Below, piece after piece: positions 22,775 to 34,456 of a stretch of DNA of 62,947 nt. Origin of the DNA: Triparma columacea (taxonomy: Eukaryota; Sar; Bolidophyceae; Parmales; Triparmaceae). Below the pieces are notes generated by a model. That model searched no databases. It was not told the origin of the DNA and saw nothing but the letters and a program-made list of their open reading frames with translations. The DNA lies in contig BRYA01000077.1 in assembly GCA_030267965.1 (NCBI GenBank), forward strand, positions 17,625 to 80,571, in the 5' to 3' direction. A program made the position numbers and the translations under genes. Position 1 is the stretch's first letter, and every line of letters starts with the position of its first letter.

Positions 22775-24243
22775 ATGATTATACCGCTACAAACATCAGG
22801 AGTTAGTGGAGTTAGTGTACCAATAATCACATATCCAATGACTACCTCTGTAGGGACATTTAATGCACAAGGATTTCAATGGGAAGGGATACATTATGGA
22901 CTTAGGCCTGGTTATCAATTGAAGAGGTGAGTTGAAAGAGTGTGTGTGTGTGGGTGTATGTGTGTATATGTATATAATGCACCCCTCAACCCACCCCTCA
23001 ACCCACCCCTCCCTCTCCCCCCACACACCTCCTCCACAGCATCGTCGCTATATCAAAGTCCTCACTGTCCAACCCCACCACCTCTGATGCCCCCCCCTCT
23101 GATTCTGAAGAACCTTCAAAGTCCAAGAAGCGCCGTCGAAAGAACTCTGGTGATGCCATCTCCTCTTCCTCCTCCTCCCCTCCCCCCACCCCCAACACCA
23201 CCTTATCATCCTCCGGTATCCTAATGTACGGAGTAGTAAAATTCGCAGGCCACCTCTTCTCCTTCTCCTCCTGTTCCTCCCTTACCTTCACGATATCCCT
23301 ACGCAACAACAGGATAACCAACAACTCCCACGACCCCACAACCGGGTCGGAGAGGTTCAAGATGGTTGAATCTACAGACGTTTGGAAAATCCTAGACGGG
23401 ACCGTTATGTGGAACGAGAGTGGATGGAGTGAAGAGGATGTAAGGACGGACGGTAAATGGAGGCTCCTAGAAGTCCAAGGGGGAGAGTGGGGACTAGATG
23501 ATGGAGAAAAAGGAAGCAGGAAATCAGAGTGGTTGGGAACGGGGGTTAAGATTATAGGCAAAGTCGGGACTGCGGGGAAGGTTGAGTGGAGGGGGGATGA
23601 AGAGGTGGGGGGGGGGAAGAAAAAACAGGGAAAGGGAAGAAAAAGGAAGACAGATGAGGAACACGAACAAGGCGAGGGAATGATGGACGAGCAGAGCAAA
23701 TTCAAGACGAGTCTTGAAGGTCCTTATGTCCCTGGCTCAACCCTCCCTCGAAATGTCCACACTGGGGCGTTAAGTAGAATTGGAATATACAAATACTTCA
23801 AGTCTATGTACACGTCCGAGGAACAACCATCGGGGAAACAGGTTAGGGACGCAGTAAACACATGGCTAGTAACACCCTCCGCCGCCGCAGCCATAGTAAA
23901 AGCAGCAGTTCGATACGGTAAGACAACCGACGTTAGATCAAACGTAAACTCCGTACTAGAAAGGGCGCAGGTTGGGGACGGAGGTGGGGTTAGGGGGAAC
24001 GTTGAAGGGTTCTGGACTGCGGGGGAAGGGAAGGTTGTTTTGGAGTGTTTAGTAGGTAAAGTGGGGGGGGAGGGGTATGCGGTTATGTGGATTAAGGGAT
24101 GTATGGGACTCGGGATTGAGAGAGGGGTATGGGAAGGGGTTAGGGAGAGGGTTAGAAGAGAAAGAAGCGGAAGAGATGGGGAGGGATGGGAATGGGGGAA
24201 AGGGGAAAGGGTATACAAGAGGAACGAAATTGTACTTTGGTAG
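22775..24243 (+). CDS. Unrecognised basic, Ser-rich protein with nuclear localisation signals
   Basis: Exons 22775-22926 and 23040-24243 join as AG|C and give 451 residues. The N-terminal exon (GFQWEGIHYGLRPGYQLKR) is followed by a Ser/Pro-rich linker with KSKKRRRK and, further on, KKKQGKGRKRK, both typical nuclear import signals. The centre has a compact hydrophobic block (GILMYGVVKFAGHLFSF). The C-terminal part has a possible helical domain (GIYKYFKSMYTSEEQPSGKQ, NTWLVTPSAAAAIVKAAVRY). I do not recognise the family. Codon use becomes more AT-ended in the first exon. It is convergent with the GH30 gene. Confidence 0.65.
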
Positions 24244-24453
24244 ACACCTTTTTTAGGGGGGGGAGAAGGGGGGGGGGGTGGAAAAGGGAAGTGGGAAGGG
24301 ACGTGGGGATGGCGCGTCTCGTAACAAAAAATTGTGGCTTTCTAGAAAAAAACAAAAGGCTACGCGCTCGTAAATTCTGCGTTAAGTGCGTCGTGCCTTG
24401 TGTTTGGGGTTCTGTTTTTGTTGTTGATGCGGGGGGGTGGTGCGGGGGCAACT

Positions 24454-26076
24454 CTAGGGCTTTGGGAATACGATTGTTTGTATGGAGTGTTTGTCCACGT
24501 CAACGTTGACGAAGTTGTCCGATCCCTTCACCTGCACGTTGTACTTGTGCCCGGTTATGTCCCTGTTGAGGACGACTACAACAACCATGTCTGCGGGGGT
24601 AAGGAAGCAGGCGGCCTCCATGGGGGACTGAGTGAAGGGAGCAGTTGAGGAGCACCCGACCCTGACACTACCTGGCTTGATGAACTTTGAAAAATGTCCA
24701 AGGTAGTAGAACATTGGGTTCCTGTAGTAGGCATCCCCAGCCTCGGCGTCAATGAGGATGGGGGCATCGACAACGTTTTTCGCCCAGTTAGGTCCACCTT
24801 CGAGGTCGAGGGCAATGTTCCAATCTGTCCATCCGACCGCGTGGGCGTTGAGGTCGTGCAGGATGTCGTAGCCATAGCGCTCGCCCCTGTTCCAGTCGCC
24901 GAGCTTTGGTCCCTGGTCGATGATGGGGATGAAACCGTTGCAGGCCTCTGTTGCAAGGATGAACTGGTCAGGGTACTTTGCAGTCACGTCGTTCATCTTG
25001 TCGAAGGGTTTCGTCGCCCACGCCACGTAGTCCTCCACCTCACTGTACCAATGGATCCCGACCCCATCGACGTACTGTGCGGCGTCGGGGTCGCCAAGAA
25101 TCGTGTCAGTCCATTCCTTGAGGTGGACCCTCTGGTCATCATGCATCATTATCTTAAGCTCAGGGTTGAAGGCGCGGAGCTCCGGGCCGAGGTAGTTCTT
25201 GACGAAGTCTCGCTGCTCCTCCGGGGACATTTTGAGGTCCTGCATTCAAGTGTGGGTCATAAGGAGTGAGCAACTAGGGGGGGGGAAGGCCTACGCAACG
25301 ACAACCTGTCGACTCACCTGCCAAGCGCCCGTGTTTCCAGCGGGCTCATTCTGCACGGTGACACCCCAGAACTCTACCCCCGCCGCCCTGTAGGCCTCGA
25401 AGAACTTGGTGAAGTATTTGGACCAAGACTCATAAATTTCGGGCTCGTCCCTCAAGGAGGGGTTTCCGACGGTAGAGTTCGTCTGGGTCATCCAGGCGGG
25501 GGGAGCCCATGGCGAAGCGAAGAGGGAGATCGGGTTGGCGGTGGCTTTCAGGACACGCTGGATGAGGCCCAGCTTGTTGCCGGTGGTGTCTGAACTGTCA
25601 ACACTAATGTCAAAGCTGTCCAACTCCAAATCCTCCTCGACTTCCACGTAACTATAAACCTCAGTAGAGAAGTCACAACTCGCAATCGGAACCCTCCCGA
25701 CAGTGTACTCGATTCCACCTTCCGTATAGTAGGAGTCAATTAATTGGTTTTGCAGGTCAGGAGTGAGTTTGTTGATGTTTATGGCTGCAGAGTCCGTAAG
25801 AGCGCCCCCAAACCCAAGAATCGTCTGAAATTTGGTGTCAAGATCGACGCGGATCTCCTGCCAGCCCCCGTTCGAGGAGGTGTCCATCTTTTTGTTCACT
25901 TTATTCAGCCTATCTCCAGATTGGCTGGTGGAGTAAAGGACATAATCTTGCTTTGTAGGAAAGTCGGGGGCGGAAATAGATTCGATAGCGGCACACGGAA
26001 CATCGGATGTACACTTATCCGAGTAGTCAGTGAACGCAAGTGCCACGGTGGGGAGAGCAAGCAGTTGGAACTTCAT
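24454..26076 (-). CDS. Glycoside hydrolase family 30 (glucosylceramidase-like)
   Basis: Exons 26076-25318 and 25239-24454 join in phase 0 at GNTGAWQ|DLKMSPEEQ, giving 514 residues. An in-frame ATG nine codons upstream (26103) is possible, but starting at 26076 gives a clean signal peptide, MKFQLLALPTVALA. GH30 hallmarks are GFGGALTDSAA, LFASPWAPPAWM, the acid/base motif VTVQNEP and the nucleophile motif ILATEACNG, followed by GWTDWNIALDLEGGPNW. The enzyme should cleave beta-glucosyl bonds (glucosylceramide-type) in a lysosomal/vacuolar or secreted setting. Next to no intergenic space (227 bp) separates it from the upstream EFHC1-like gene on the same strand. Confidence 0.92.
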
Positions 26077-26302
26077 GAAAATGTTTGACGCGAATTCTGG
26101 CATTCAGCAGCCAAAAAGTGAAATAATAATATGGCCACAGTTTCAACACAACGCTTTCTCTAACCCTTCTCTTATCAATGCCACACACTTCCGGGCAACT
26201 GCTTACCGCCCGCAAACACTTTTTTGTTGTTTTTGTTAACTTTTGATTCGACATGTTTTTTTCTTGTTCATCGCCGTTGCCTCTCTCTCTCCCTCCTTAC
26301 GC

Positions 26303-29300
26303 TTACGCACCAGAAAAGAGGTTGAGGGTCCCACCGAAATCCCTAGCCCTCTGCTCGTCAACGACCAAGAACAGCTTGTCACTGTCAACGTGACTCGCCA
26401 GGCTCTCCTTCCTGAGCTTCTCAGCCTCAGCGACGTTTCTTCCGCAGATGCAGTTGAGGAGCCTCTCATAGTCGAGCTTGATCTCTTCGTTGGCGAAAAG
26501 GAAGTCAGAGATGAGTTCCCTGTCCCTCTCGTCGAAGTCAATGAAAAACTCGGCGGTGACGTCGTCGATGGCGCTCAGGAACTGCTCCTTCGTGACAGTA
26601 CCGAGGTGGTAAATGTCGAACGCGGTCATGTGCTTCCTCAGCTGTTTCTTCCTGTTGTGCCTCGCGAAGCAACTGCTGAAGGAGTTGAACGCTCTCGTGA
26701 GCTGCTTCTTCAAGTCTCCGGAGAAGCAGAAGTTCTCGTCGTTCATCTTCTTGAGGTACTCCTCGGTCGTGAGACCCTCTCCAGCACTTTTGATCATGCT
26801 CGCGAGAGGATTCTTAGGCCCCCCGATCCTCGGCTTTTCGCCGTATTTAGTGGGGCCGATGTACGCATTGACGTACTTGTCGAAGTCCCCGGGATGGATG
26901 GCGTCGCACATGGAGTTGTAGTTCAGGGTTCCATCAGCGTTGGTGTCGTACTGCATTCTTAGCGCGTCTGCGGCACGCTCGGTCATGATTAAATGGAACT
27001 TGTGTTTCCTCAGCACGGTCTTGTAAGCTTGGGCGCTGATGAAGCCCGCGCCGTCCATATCGCAGGCCCTGAAGCTCTGCCTGAGCCTAGACGTGCCAGC
27101 CTCCTCGAAATGTGTTCTGAGGACCTTGAGCATCCTCTCCTCGACGCTGAAGGCAAACGTGCCCTGGCGATCGCGTTCGTACTCTCTAGCTGTCCTGGGG
27201 GCTCCCAGGACCATGACATCGACGAAGTCGTTGTAGTGAACGCTGACGGTGCCGTCCTCCTCGCTCTGCTCGCCGAAGTCCCTGACGATGAGATCGAGTT
27301 CGTCCTCAGGAAGGTCGAAGATCTTTATAGCTGCCGCCTCCTTGGCCTCCTTCTCGATGGCCCTGACGACGCCCTTGAACTCATCGGCGGGGAGCAATCC
27401 GGACCCAAACTTGTCAGCCTCGTTGAAAATCATCCTAACAGGGAGCTTGGTTGCTGTGAGCTTCTCACTAACTCTCGAAACGTCGAGGTCAGTCCTACTC
27501 TGGGGGAACTCGTCCTTGTCGCTTTCCATGATCTTCTTTGTGTAGTCATCGTAGCCCTTGACGATGAGGGTAAAGAGCTTGGATCCTGTCGAAGGCATCT
27601 CAAAGGTGACCTCCGCGCCGAGGTGGAAGTCCGTGGGCTTTATCCACCTGGAAAGAGCCCCCCCCCTCCCCCCCCTTCCGCCTCCGACAGGTGTCTCCAC
27701 TTCGCCGTCGATGCCAGCGGCGCGGATGAACTTTTTGTACTGACCCTTGGCGAGAAAGAGACCACCGACTATTCCTGAATTGCGAATGGGGGGCTCGTAG
27801 ACAGAGACCTGATCTGTGGCAAGGAAGTAGTTGATGACAAACTCTCTGTCCTTATCCTGTCCCTTGGCGTCAACGAGCTTGGCGAGGAACCTCAGCACCT
27901 TGCCCTTGGCCCTCATGAACCTAGCGAAGTCCTCGAGCTTCCTGTCAATGATGGCAGGCTCTAGGCTCATTCCCATGGCGTAAAGGTCATCCTCAGACCC
28001 GTAACCGTTGTACGCGGGAACCTTTGGCCCGCTCGGACCCTCGGTCTCCTCGACACTCAACTTCAGGGGCTTTTGTAGGATGCCCTGCTTGGCGTACCAG
28101 TCAATGGTGGTCTGGTCACAGCTGACGAGAAGAACCTTACGTCCGTAGATGTTGAGAGACTTTCCACAGATCAAGTCCCTGAAGGTGATGTACTCGCAAT
28201 CGTCGCGCATGGCGTCTTGCCCGGTTTCGATGGCCCCTCCGATTCCGTTGGGGACGTAGAAAGAGTTTTTGGGAAGCTGAAATGATCAAGCGAAGCGACG
28301 AGCGGAGGCGAAGGAGGTCTTAGCAATTATAAAAAATGTCGACTCAAATCCCCTCCGCTCTTGCCCCCCCCCTACTCACCTTCTGTCTCCTCAAAAGGTT
28401 GGGGAAATTGTGCCTGCCCTGCGCCGCGACCTCCTTGATCTCGACGGTATCGTTGAGAACGTAGTAGTAGAGGAGATAGTCTCTCCTCTCACCGTATAGC
28501 TTGTCGTCCTGGTAGGCACACTTGAAGACAAGCACGAGGAGGTCCTTGTTGTAGAACTCTCCTTTCATCCTAGCAGACCCAGGGCGGGACTTCTTGGGGA
28601 TGGACCTGGAGGCGCGTAGGTCGGCGTAGCCTGGGGCAGCGAGTGCAAAGCGACGAGATGAATGTTAGTAAAGTGATGGCTCAAGCTCAGGCCGCTCGTA
28701 CTGCTTACCGTCGTCAGGAATTCCGATAGAGGGGGGGAGAGCGGCCCCGATCTGGCTGCGGAAGTACTCGCGGGTCTTCTTGTCGGCATCGACGACCATA
28801 AAGCTGCGGTAATTGATGCTGATCTCTTCCCCGATAACAAAGTCTTGGGGGACGTACTTGTCCTTCGTTCCCTTCTTGAAGAGCTTCATGCGCTTCATAA
28901 AGGTGCCTTGGGGGAGGCCGCTGTTCAAAACCTTCTGTTCCTTGATGGAGATGCTGTTGTCCTCAACGTAGTAAACAATGGTGCACTGGCGGATGCGGAA
29001 GCCGGACTTGGAATCGTTAGAGCCACCCTCGCGGATGGGTTCTTTGAAATAAGAGAAGAAGCGCAAGACCGGCTTCTCGACGTGCTCCCACTTGGGGCGG
29101 GAGGAGCCAGCCGTCGCAGGGCGAGGGAGGGAGGCCCCAAAGTCGGACCCTGTCGTCCTCCACGTCGACTGGAGTGGCTTCAGGGAGACAGGAACCCCAG
29201 AAGCAGTCGAGGGCCTGGGTGGAAGTGTGCCGGTGGACTGAGGCCTGAGCATCTGCATCTGTTGAGGAGACGATCGTCACGAAGTTGGGGTGAGAGGGGT

Positions 29301-29556
29301 TGAGGAGTGATTTAGCCTACCCCGCCCAGATCATGCTCCACTCAGCTCCAGCATCGCACACCTCCCCCCCAAGAAAAGGAAGCCCCCCCAAAACCACCCA
29401 CCACACCCAATACAACACCCAAGAGGGAAGACAACAGTTCACCGACAAGAAAGCTCCAAAGCCTCAGTGCTCCCCAAAACTCACAGTGCGGCTAGGAATG
29501 GGGTCGCGCCGCAGCCCAGGGACTGCGGGCATGTCGAAGGTGTTGGGGGGGTACAT
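26303..29556 (-). CDS. EFHC1/Rib72-like triple-DM10, EF-hand flagellar protein (apparent 1-nt frameshift)
   Basis: Exons 29556-29485, 29258-28709, 28630-28380 and 28277-26303 give about 948 residues if one frameshift is allowed. Three DM10 domains are visible: VLRFFSYFKEPIREGG, FKCAYQDDKLYGERRDYLLY with LLRRQKLPK across the last splice, and FARFMRAKGKVLRFLAKL. EF-hand-like loops follow (DMDGAGFISAQA, DTNADGTLNYNS). Proteins of this kind are microtubule inner proteins of ciliary doublets and Ca2+-linked. Joining exon 3 to exon 4 gives the expected QKLPK, but the downstream frame is off by one: a homopolymer pair at about 28262-28271 (A5 then T4 on the coding strand) carries one base too many. 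Divergent from the phosphodiesterase with 163 bp between starts. Confidence 0.85.
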
Positions 29557-29719
29557 TGCGATGACTCCTGCCCAGATTTCACTTTGTGAAAGGCCCCAGG
29601 CGCTGAACAGTCGGTGTTGGGTTTTTGGGTCTCGGCCTCTTGAGGCCCAAAGAAATTAGCAGTGATATTGTTGGGATTGCAGTGGATTAATTAAACGGAT
29701 CGGCCAGGGCTCCCGCAAA
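29557..29719. promoter_or_regulatory. 163-bp bidirectional promoter region, EFHC1-like / phosphodiesterase
   Basis: Start codons of the EFHC1-like gene (29556, minus) and the GAF-phosphodiesterase (29720, plus) face apart across 163 bp. The region contains the inverted repeat GGCCTCTTGAGGCC (29634-29647) and an ATTAATTAAAC box near 29687. Shared control would suit two genes acting in the same organelle, but I see no known flagellar (X-box) element. Confidence 0.45.
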
Positions 29720-32700
29720 ATGGAGCTGCCCAGAATTACACCGCAGGTGTCTGGTCCGGTAGGAAATTCAATGAACACCATGGGCACTGTTGTACGTTCA
29801 TCCCCACGACCTGGTGGCACACCTAAAGGGTCACCTGGTGGCTTGGGAAACGACAGGGCTCTCTCCACAACATTATTGCCGTCTCCTAATGATCCCTCGG
29901 ACAAACTTGCGCACAGGAACTCGTCAACATCTGGAAGATTAGGGACCAGGAGGTCGCTCATCGAGGGATATGACGAGGCTTTCAACAAGAAGAGCAAGCA
30001 AATGAAGAACAGTCTCACAGAGATCCGCAGGCACTCAGATGATATTGAATACAGAGCATGTGAGTGGCGCCCACTATTCATCTACTGTTTTTTTCACCCC
30101 ACACCAAGTGGACCAGCTCTCACACCAACTCCCCCCCCCCCCCTATTCACTCGCTTCGCTCGCGCTCGCGTAGACGAGAGAACTAGGAAGCCTTCTCTGC
30201 TCGTTGAGAAGACGGGAGAACTTAGCGAGCTCCTCGGAAGTGTTCGGGAGGGTCTCGCTGTGTCCTCCAGTGCTGCCTCAGAAGGGGTTACTACATCCAA
30301 AAAGAGAGACAGGAGGATGTCCCTCAACACAAGTAAGCTCAGTTCTTCAGCTGGGAACTGGATCGGCAGGCGTCAATCCGCCTTCCACGTCGATTCCGCC
30401 CCGGTGCCTTCTCTTGACAGCATCCTTAGCGCGAAGGAATTGAGAATCGAGACGATAAAGCTGACCATGTTGGGAGGAATTATGCCTGAAATTTACAAGA
30501 AAATCCTAGTCGCTTCCAAGAGGAAGGAAAACACGACCATGGAGGAGATTGTACCCTTTAAGGAGCAAAAAACGCTAGAGCAGTTGAGGAAGGAACTCAA
30601 AGTAAAGCTAGAACATGCAGCAAACACCGACCACGACCACCACAATAAGGACGGAAAAGGCCCATCGTTAGACAAGGACCACTACAACGAAGATAACCCC
30701 TCGCTCTCCGAGGCATCACTACTGAAGACGACGGCGGAGAAGTGCCTGTGGCACATGCTCCCCAGCGGAGCGAGCAAACGAAAGAGGGAGAGCAATATCT
30801 CCGATTCTCCCACCGCCCTTTCGACCCGTGCCACCATACAGGGGGGGGGGCTCATGCAGGCCGACGCGCGTAAGTCCTCCATGCACAACAACGCCAACAT
30901 GCGTGAATCGATGATGAATATGACGAAGGGAGTGAGGCGCTATGGCTCGGAAAAGTTCAACGCTTACGACTCCATGTTTGCGTTGAATATGCTCATATTT
31001 CCAGCCCTTGAAAACGGGAAGGAAGTGGACGCAATTCAAGATATTTTAAAGCACGCGCAGGAAGCGCTAAACTGCGATCTCTGCCAGCTAGTGGTCATCG
31101 ACCCAGTAAGTGTCAAGATGAGGGTTGCGTTTTCGATCCCTGACACCAGAATTGAGGGGTACCAATATGGTATCCAAGACAACGTATTCGAGCACACCCT
31201 TTTAACCGGCGTCGGCGTGAACTATAAGCTTGACAAGCAGGGTTTTCCGACGTATCCCGATAACGTAAAAAACTCCGAAGAGAAGCTGGAGGAGTTATAC
31301 TCCTTTCGGTCGGAAACGATCCTAACCATTCCTGTTCTCGACACGAACTTGTCCATGACTGCTGTTCTTGTAGCCAGGAATAAGCGCCTTCCTGCTGCGA
31401 GCTCGGACGAGGAAGAGGAGGACGAGGAGGACGAGGAGGACGAGGAAGAGGGCACGGGCGGCGTGGTCGCAACAAAACCAGTTAAGAAAAACGACAAAAA
31501 TGCCAATTTGACTCCGAACACGCGCAGGAGGACAATAAAGAGCAAGTACCCTAATCATGGCTTCACATATCACGACGAGCTTGTACTGGCTTCTCATGGA
31601 CAGACGATCACGACGGTTATGCACCAGTGCCACATACAGGAGCACCTCGGCGCCGTCAGACGAAACATGGACGCAGTTGTCGACATGGTTGCGATGTCAT
31701 CCAAGGAAATACGATTCTCCAAGACTATTCAGACGCTAACGAGCAGCGCCGAGAGGATGATCGGCGGTTTGAAGACCAAGGCCGTCTTCCTAGTTTACGA
31801 CAAGGCGTCGCACACCTTAAGGGTGCCCGAGAAGGGCAACTCGGCGCCTTTCGAAGCGGACTTCACCAACTTCAAGCTCGAGGTCAAAATGGGCGAAGGA
31901 ATAGTGGGAGTCGTAGCGCAGACAAAGGAGCACATCCTGGTTACAGATACCGCCACAGACAGCAGGTTCAGCAAGGAGAGGGATGTCTTTATTCACGGTC
32001 TCGAGGTTAGCAACCTCCTCAGTATCCCAATCACCGACCACAAGGGGCAGATTATGGCAGTGCTCGTGATATATAACAAACCGCAGAGGTTCACTGTCAG
32101 CGATGTTGACCTCATGCACGTGGTTGCCCAGTGCGCCGGAATCGTCCTGCGCAAGGCCCAGATGTTTCAAGAAAAAGAGGACGCCCAGAGGATGGAGCAG
32201 GCTATATCAGCCTTGACAAAGGTAGTTTACAAGTCCGACGAGCAAAATGACCTTATGTACCTTCTCAACAAGATTGGGACAATCGTCCAGACCACCGTAA
32301 ATTGCGAAAAGGTGACCATGTTCCTCATGGACAACATCCAGATGGAGCTTTGGTGCGCAATGAGCGACGACCTTGTCGGAGTGAGAATCAAACCTGGCGT
32401 AGGAATCGCGGGTACCGTTGCCAAGGACGGGAATGCGATCAACATTACTGATGCATATAAGGACAAGCGGTTCTCCTCCAAGTTTGACAAGGCAACAGGG
32501 TTTGTAACGAGTTCTATCCTCGCTGTGCCTATCATGACGTCAGAGAACGAGGTAATTGGAGTGTTCCAGTGCGTCAATAAACTCATCGACTCCAACAATA
32601 AGCTCGAGGAGACCGTCTCCTACTTCAACTCGAAGGACCTGTCGATCCTAACTGCATTCTCTAACGAAGTCGCAGAGACCCTCAACAAGCACGCGAGCCA

Positions 32701-34369
32701 ACTTCAGGTAATGAAAGCAATCGCAGATGCGCACTCGGAAGACTTTAAGAAGAGGAGAGCTGGAAGTATGATCAGGAAAAAGAGAGAGCAACAATTAGAA
32801 AAAGCAGCAAAAACCGCGGGTGACATGCTTGCGAGTGGTGGTGTAAAGGGCAGTCCGTCAGAAAAGAAAGGAAAAAGAAAGAATAAAAAAAAGGAAGAAA
32901 ACACTTTAGAAGGAAGATTGGAGGAGGGAGAGAAGGAAGTTGTCAACTATTCCGACTCGGATTTTGACAGCTTGAACGAAGAGGATGCGTCGGATAGCGA
33001 GACCACGGCCAGCGAGAGAATCGGAAACACCAAGAACGATGAGGAGGAGGAGGAGGACTTCCTGGACCCAGAGAAACACAAGAGAGACAGAGAGGGAGAG
33101 GCAATCGCTTTTGTGAAGAAAGGGGGGGTAGGATTTGCAAGGGGTTCTTTCAAAACGGGAGAGGAGAAGGAGAAGAGAAATTCTTTCAAAGGGTACTACG
33201 ACGAACTGAAGCTTAGGAGGCATAGCATGTTGATGCGCCATCACAACGTTTCCCATCACAGCTTCAACAAGTTCCTGCTTCAATCGATGGGGAAGGATAC
33301 GAGGAGGAAGTCCATCTTCATGCCTAGGAACCTCGCTGAGACGGGGGCGTCCGTCAACGAGGGCAATTTAGGGAGTCAGTTCCTAAGCTTTGACCCTTCT
33401 ACGCACCCTCTGATTGCGGACATCGAGAATTGGCACCTTAAGAACATTTTCACTGCCAACATCAACGAGATGATTGAGACGTGCGTCCTCATGATGAGAA
33501 GAGTAAGGATGGACCAGGTCTACCAAGCTGAGCAGGCCACCCTTGAATCGTTCGTTACCAGCATCGCCCACAAGTATAGATTGTCGAACGAGTACCACAA
33601 CTTCTCCCACGCCCTCTTTGTCATGCACTTGACGTACAGGTTGATCAAGTCGTCCAATATTTATCAACTCAGAACACATGATGTTTTGGGAATGATAGTT
33701 GCGGCTCTCTGCCACGACGTGGACCATCCAGGAACGGATAACGACTTCGAGGTGCACATGCAGTCTGATCTCGCCATCACCTACAATGACATTAGCGTGC
33801 TTGAAAACCACCACGTTGCGACGTGCTTCAGGACGGCAAGGATGTCTGAAGAGCACAATATTTTCGCCAACCTTGACAAGAAGCAATACAAGCACACAAG
33901 GGCGGTGATAATAGACTGCATTATTGCCACTGACATGAAGAGTCATTTCAACATGGTCAGCGAGGTGGAGAAGTCTCAAAGCTTGGACCACCCTGACAAG
34001 GAGAAGATCGCTATGAGGGTTTTAATGCACGCCGCCGACCTTGGGTCCTTGCTCAGCCCTCCAAAAGATAGCCTGCTGTGGACTGAGAGAATCATGTCCG
34101 AGTTTAAGATGCAGGCTGAGAAGTGCAGGGCGAATAACATCAACGTCCCTGCCCACATGGCCGACTTAGACTCCCTGAAGAAGCAATGCAAGCTTCAGGT
34201 CGATTTCGTGGACTACATCGTTGCGCCAATCTGGTCTTTGCTGCATAGGAAGGATCCAAAGAATATCGGGATGCTGGTTCAGAATTTGCGAGACAGTCGG
34301 AAACACTTTTTTGAGATTGCAAACGGGGATGGAGAAGAGGAAGGTGTGCTGGAAGGGGTGAATGAATGA
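29720..34369 (+). CDS. Cyclic-nucleotide phosphodiesterase with three GAF domains
   Basis: Exons 29720-30059 and 30174-34369 give 1,511 residues. Three GAF domains lie at about 375-540, 629-772 (GIVGVVAQTKEHILVTD) and 805-950 (GIAGTVAKDGNAINITDAY). After a long acidic/basic linker comes the PDEase catalytic domain at about 1220-1490: YHNFSHALFVMH, the metal motif ALCHDVDHPGTDND, MHAADLGSLLSPP and VDFVDYIVAPIW. It should hydrolyse cAMP and/or cGMP, with the GAF domains as allosteric cyclic-nucleotide sensors (PDE2/5/6/10/11 layout with one GAF more). The 114-nt intron has no stop and is a multiple of three, so retained-intron transcripts would stay in frame. Its 3' end carries TCGCTTCGCTCG. 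It is convergent with the AGC kinase, 87 bp apart. Confidence 0.92.
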   Translation: MELPRITPQVSGPVGNSMNTMGTVVRSSPRPGGTPKGSPGGLGNDRALSTTLLPSPNDPSDKLAHRNSSTSGRLGTRRSLIEGYDEAFNKKSKQMKNSLTEIRRHSDDIEYRACEWRPLFIYCFFHPTPSGPALTPTPPPPLFTRFARARVDERTRKPSLLVEKTGELSELLGSVREGLAVSSSAASEGVTTSKKRDRRMSLNTSKLSSSAGNWIGRRQSAFHVDSAPVPSLDSILSAKELRIETIKLTMLGGIMPEIYKKILVASKRKENTTMEEIVPFKEQKTLEQLRKELKVKLEHAANTDHDHHNKDGKGPSLDKDHYNEDNPSLSEASLLKTTAEKCLWHMLPSGASKRKRESNISDSPTALSTRATIQGGGLMQADARKSSMHNNANMRESMMNMTKGVRRYGSEKFNAYDSMFALNMLIFPALENGKEVDAIQDILKHAQEALNCDLCQLVVIDPVSVKMRVAFSIPDTRIEGYQYGIQDNVFEHTLLTGVGVNYKLDKQGFPTYPDNVKNSEEKLEELYSFRSETILTIPVLDTNLSMTAVLVARNKRLPAASSDEEEEDEEDEEDEEEGTGGVVATKPVKKNDKNANLTPNTRRRTIKSKYPNHGFTYHDELVLASHGQTITTVMHQCHIQEHLGAVRRNMDAVVDMVAMSSKEIRFSKTIQTLTSSAERMIGGLKTKAVFLVYDKASHTLRVPEKGNSAPFEADFTNFKLEVKMGEGIVGVVAQTKEHILVTDTATDSRFSKERDVFIHGLEVSNLLSIPITDHKGQIMAVLVIYNKPQRFTVSDVDLMHVVAQCAGIVLRKAQMFQEKEDAQRMEQAISALTKVVYKSDEQNDLMYLLNKIGTIVQTTVNCEKVTMFLMDNIQMELWCAMSDDLVGVRIKPGVGIAGTVAKDGNAINITDAYKDKRFSSKFDKATGFVTSSILAVPIMTSENEVIGVFQCVNKLIDSNNKLEETVSYFNSKDLSILTAFSNEVAETLNKHASQLQVMKAIADAHSEDFKKRRAGSMIRKKREQQLEKAAKTAGDMLASGGVKGSPSEKKGKRKNKKKEENTLEGRLEEGEKEVVNYSDSDFDSLNEEDASDSETTASERIGNTKNDEEEEEDFLDPEKHKRDREGEAIAFVKKGGVGFARGSFKTGEEKEKRNSFKGYYDELKLRRHSMLMRHHNVSHHSFNKFLLQSMGKDTRRKSIFMPRNLAETGASVNEGNLGSQFLSFDPSTHPLIADIENWHLKNIFTANINEMIETCVLMMRRVRMDQVYQAEQATLESFVTSIAHKYRLSNEYHNFSHALFVMHLTYRLIKSSNIYQLRTHDVLGMIVAALCHDVDHPGTDNDFEVHMQSDLAITYNDISVLENHHVATCFRTARMSEEHNIFANLDKKQYKHTRAVIIDCIIATDMKSHFNMVSEVEKSQSLDHPDKEKIAMRVLMHAADLGSLLSPPKDSLLWTERIMSEFKMQAEKCRANNINVPAHMADLDSLKKQCKLQVDFVDYIVAPIWSLLHRKDPKNIGMLVQNLRDSRKHFFEIANGDGEEEGVLEGVNE

Positions 34370-34456
34370 ATACTAGTTAGCTTGATATTATTTCCTGCTT
34401 GGCAAGAAAAGAAATCTCCATTCCTTTTTTATTTTCAAAATGTACAATACTCGGAA

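Noticed and set aside
26243..27778. Long plus-strand frames opposite the EFHC1-like and GH30 genes
   Set aside because: They mirror the C-ending codons of clearly recognisable minus-strand domains and show no family motifs.
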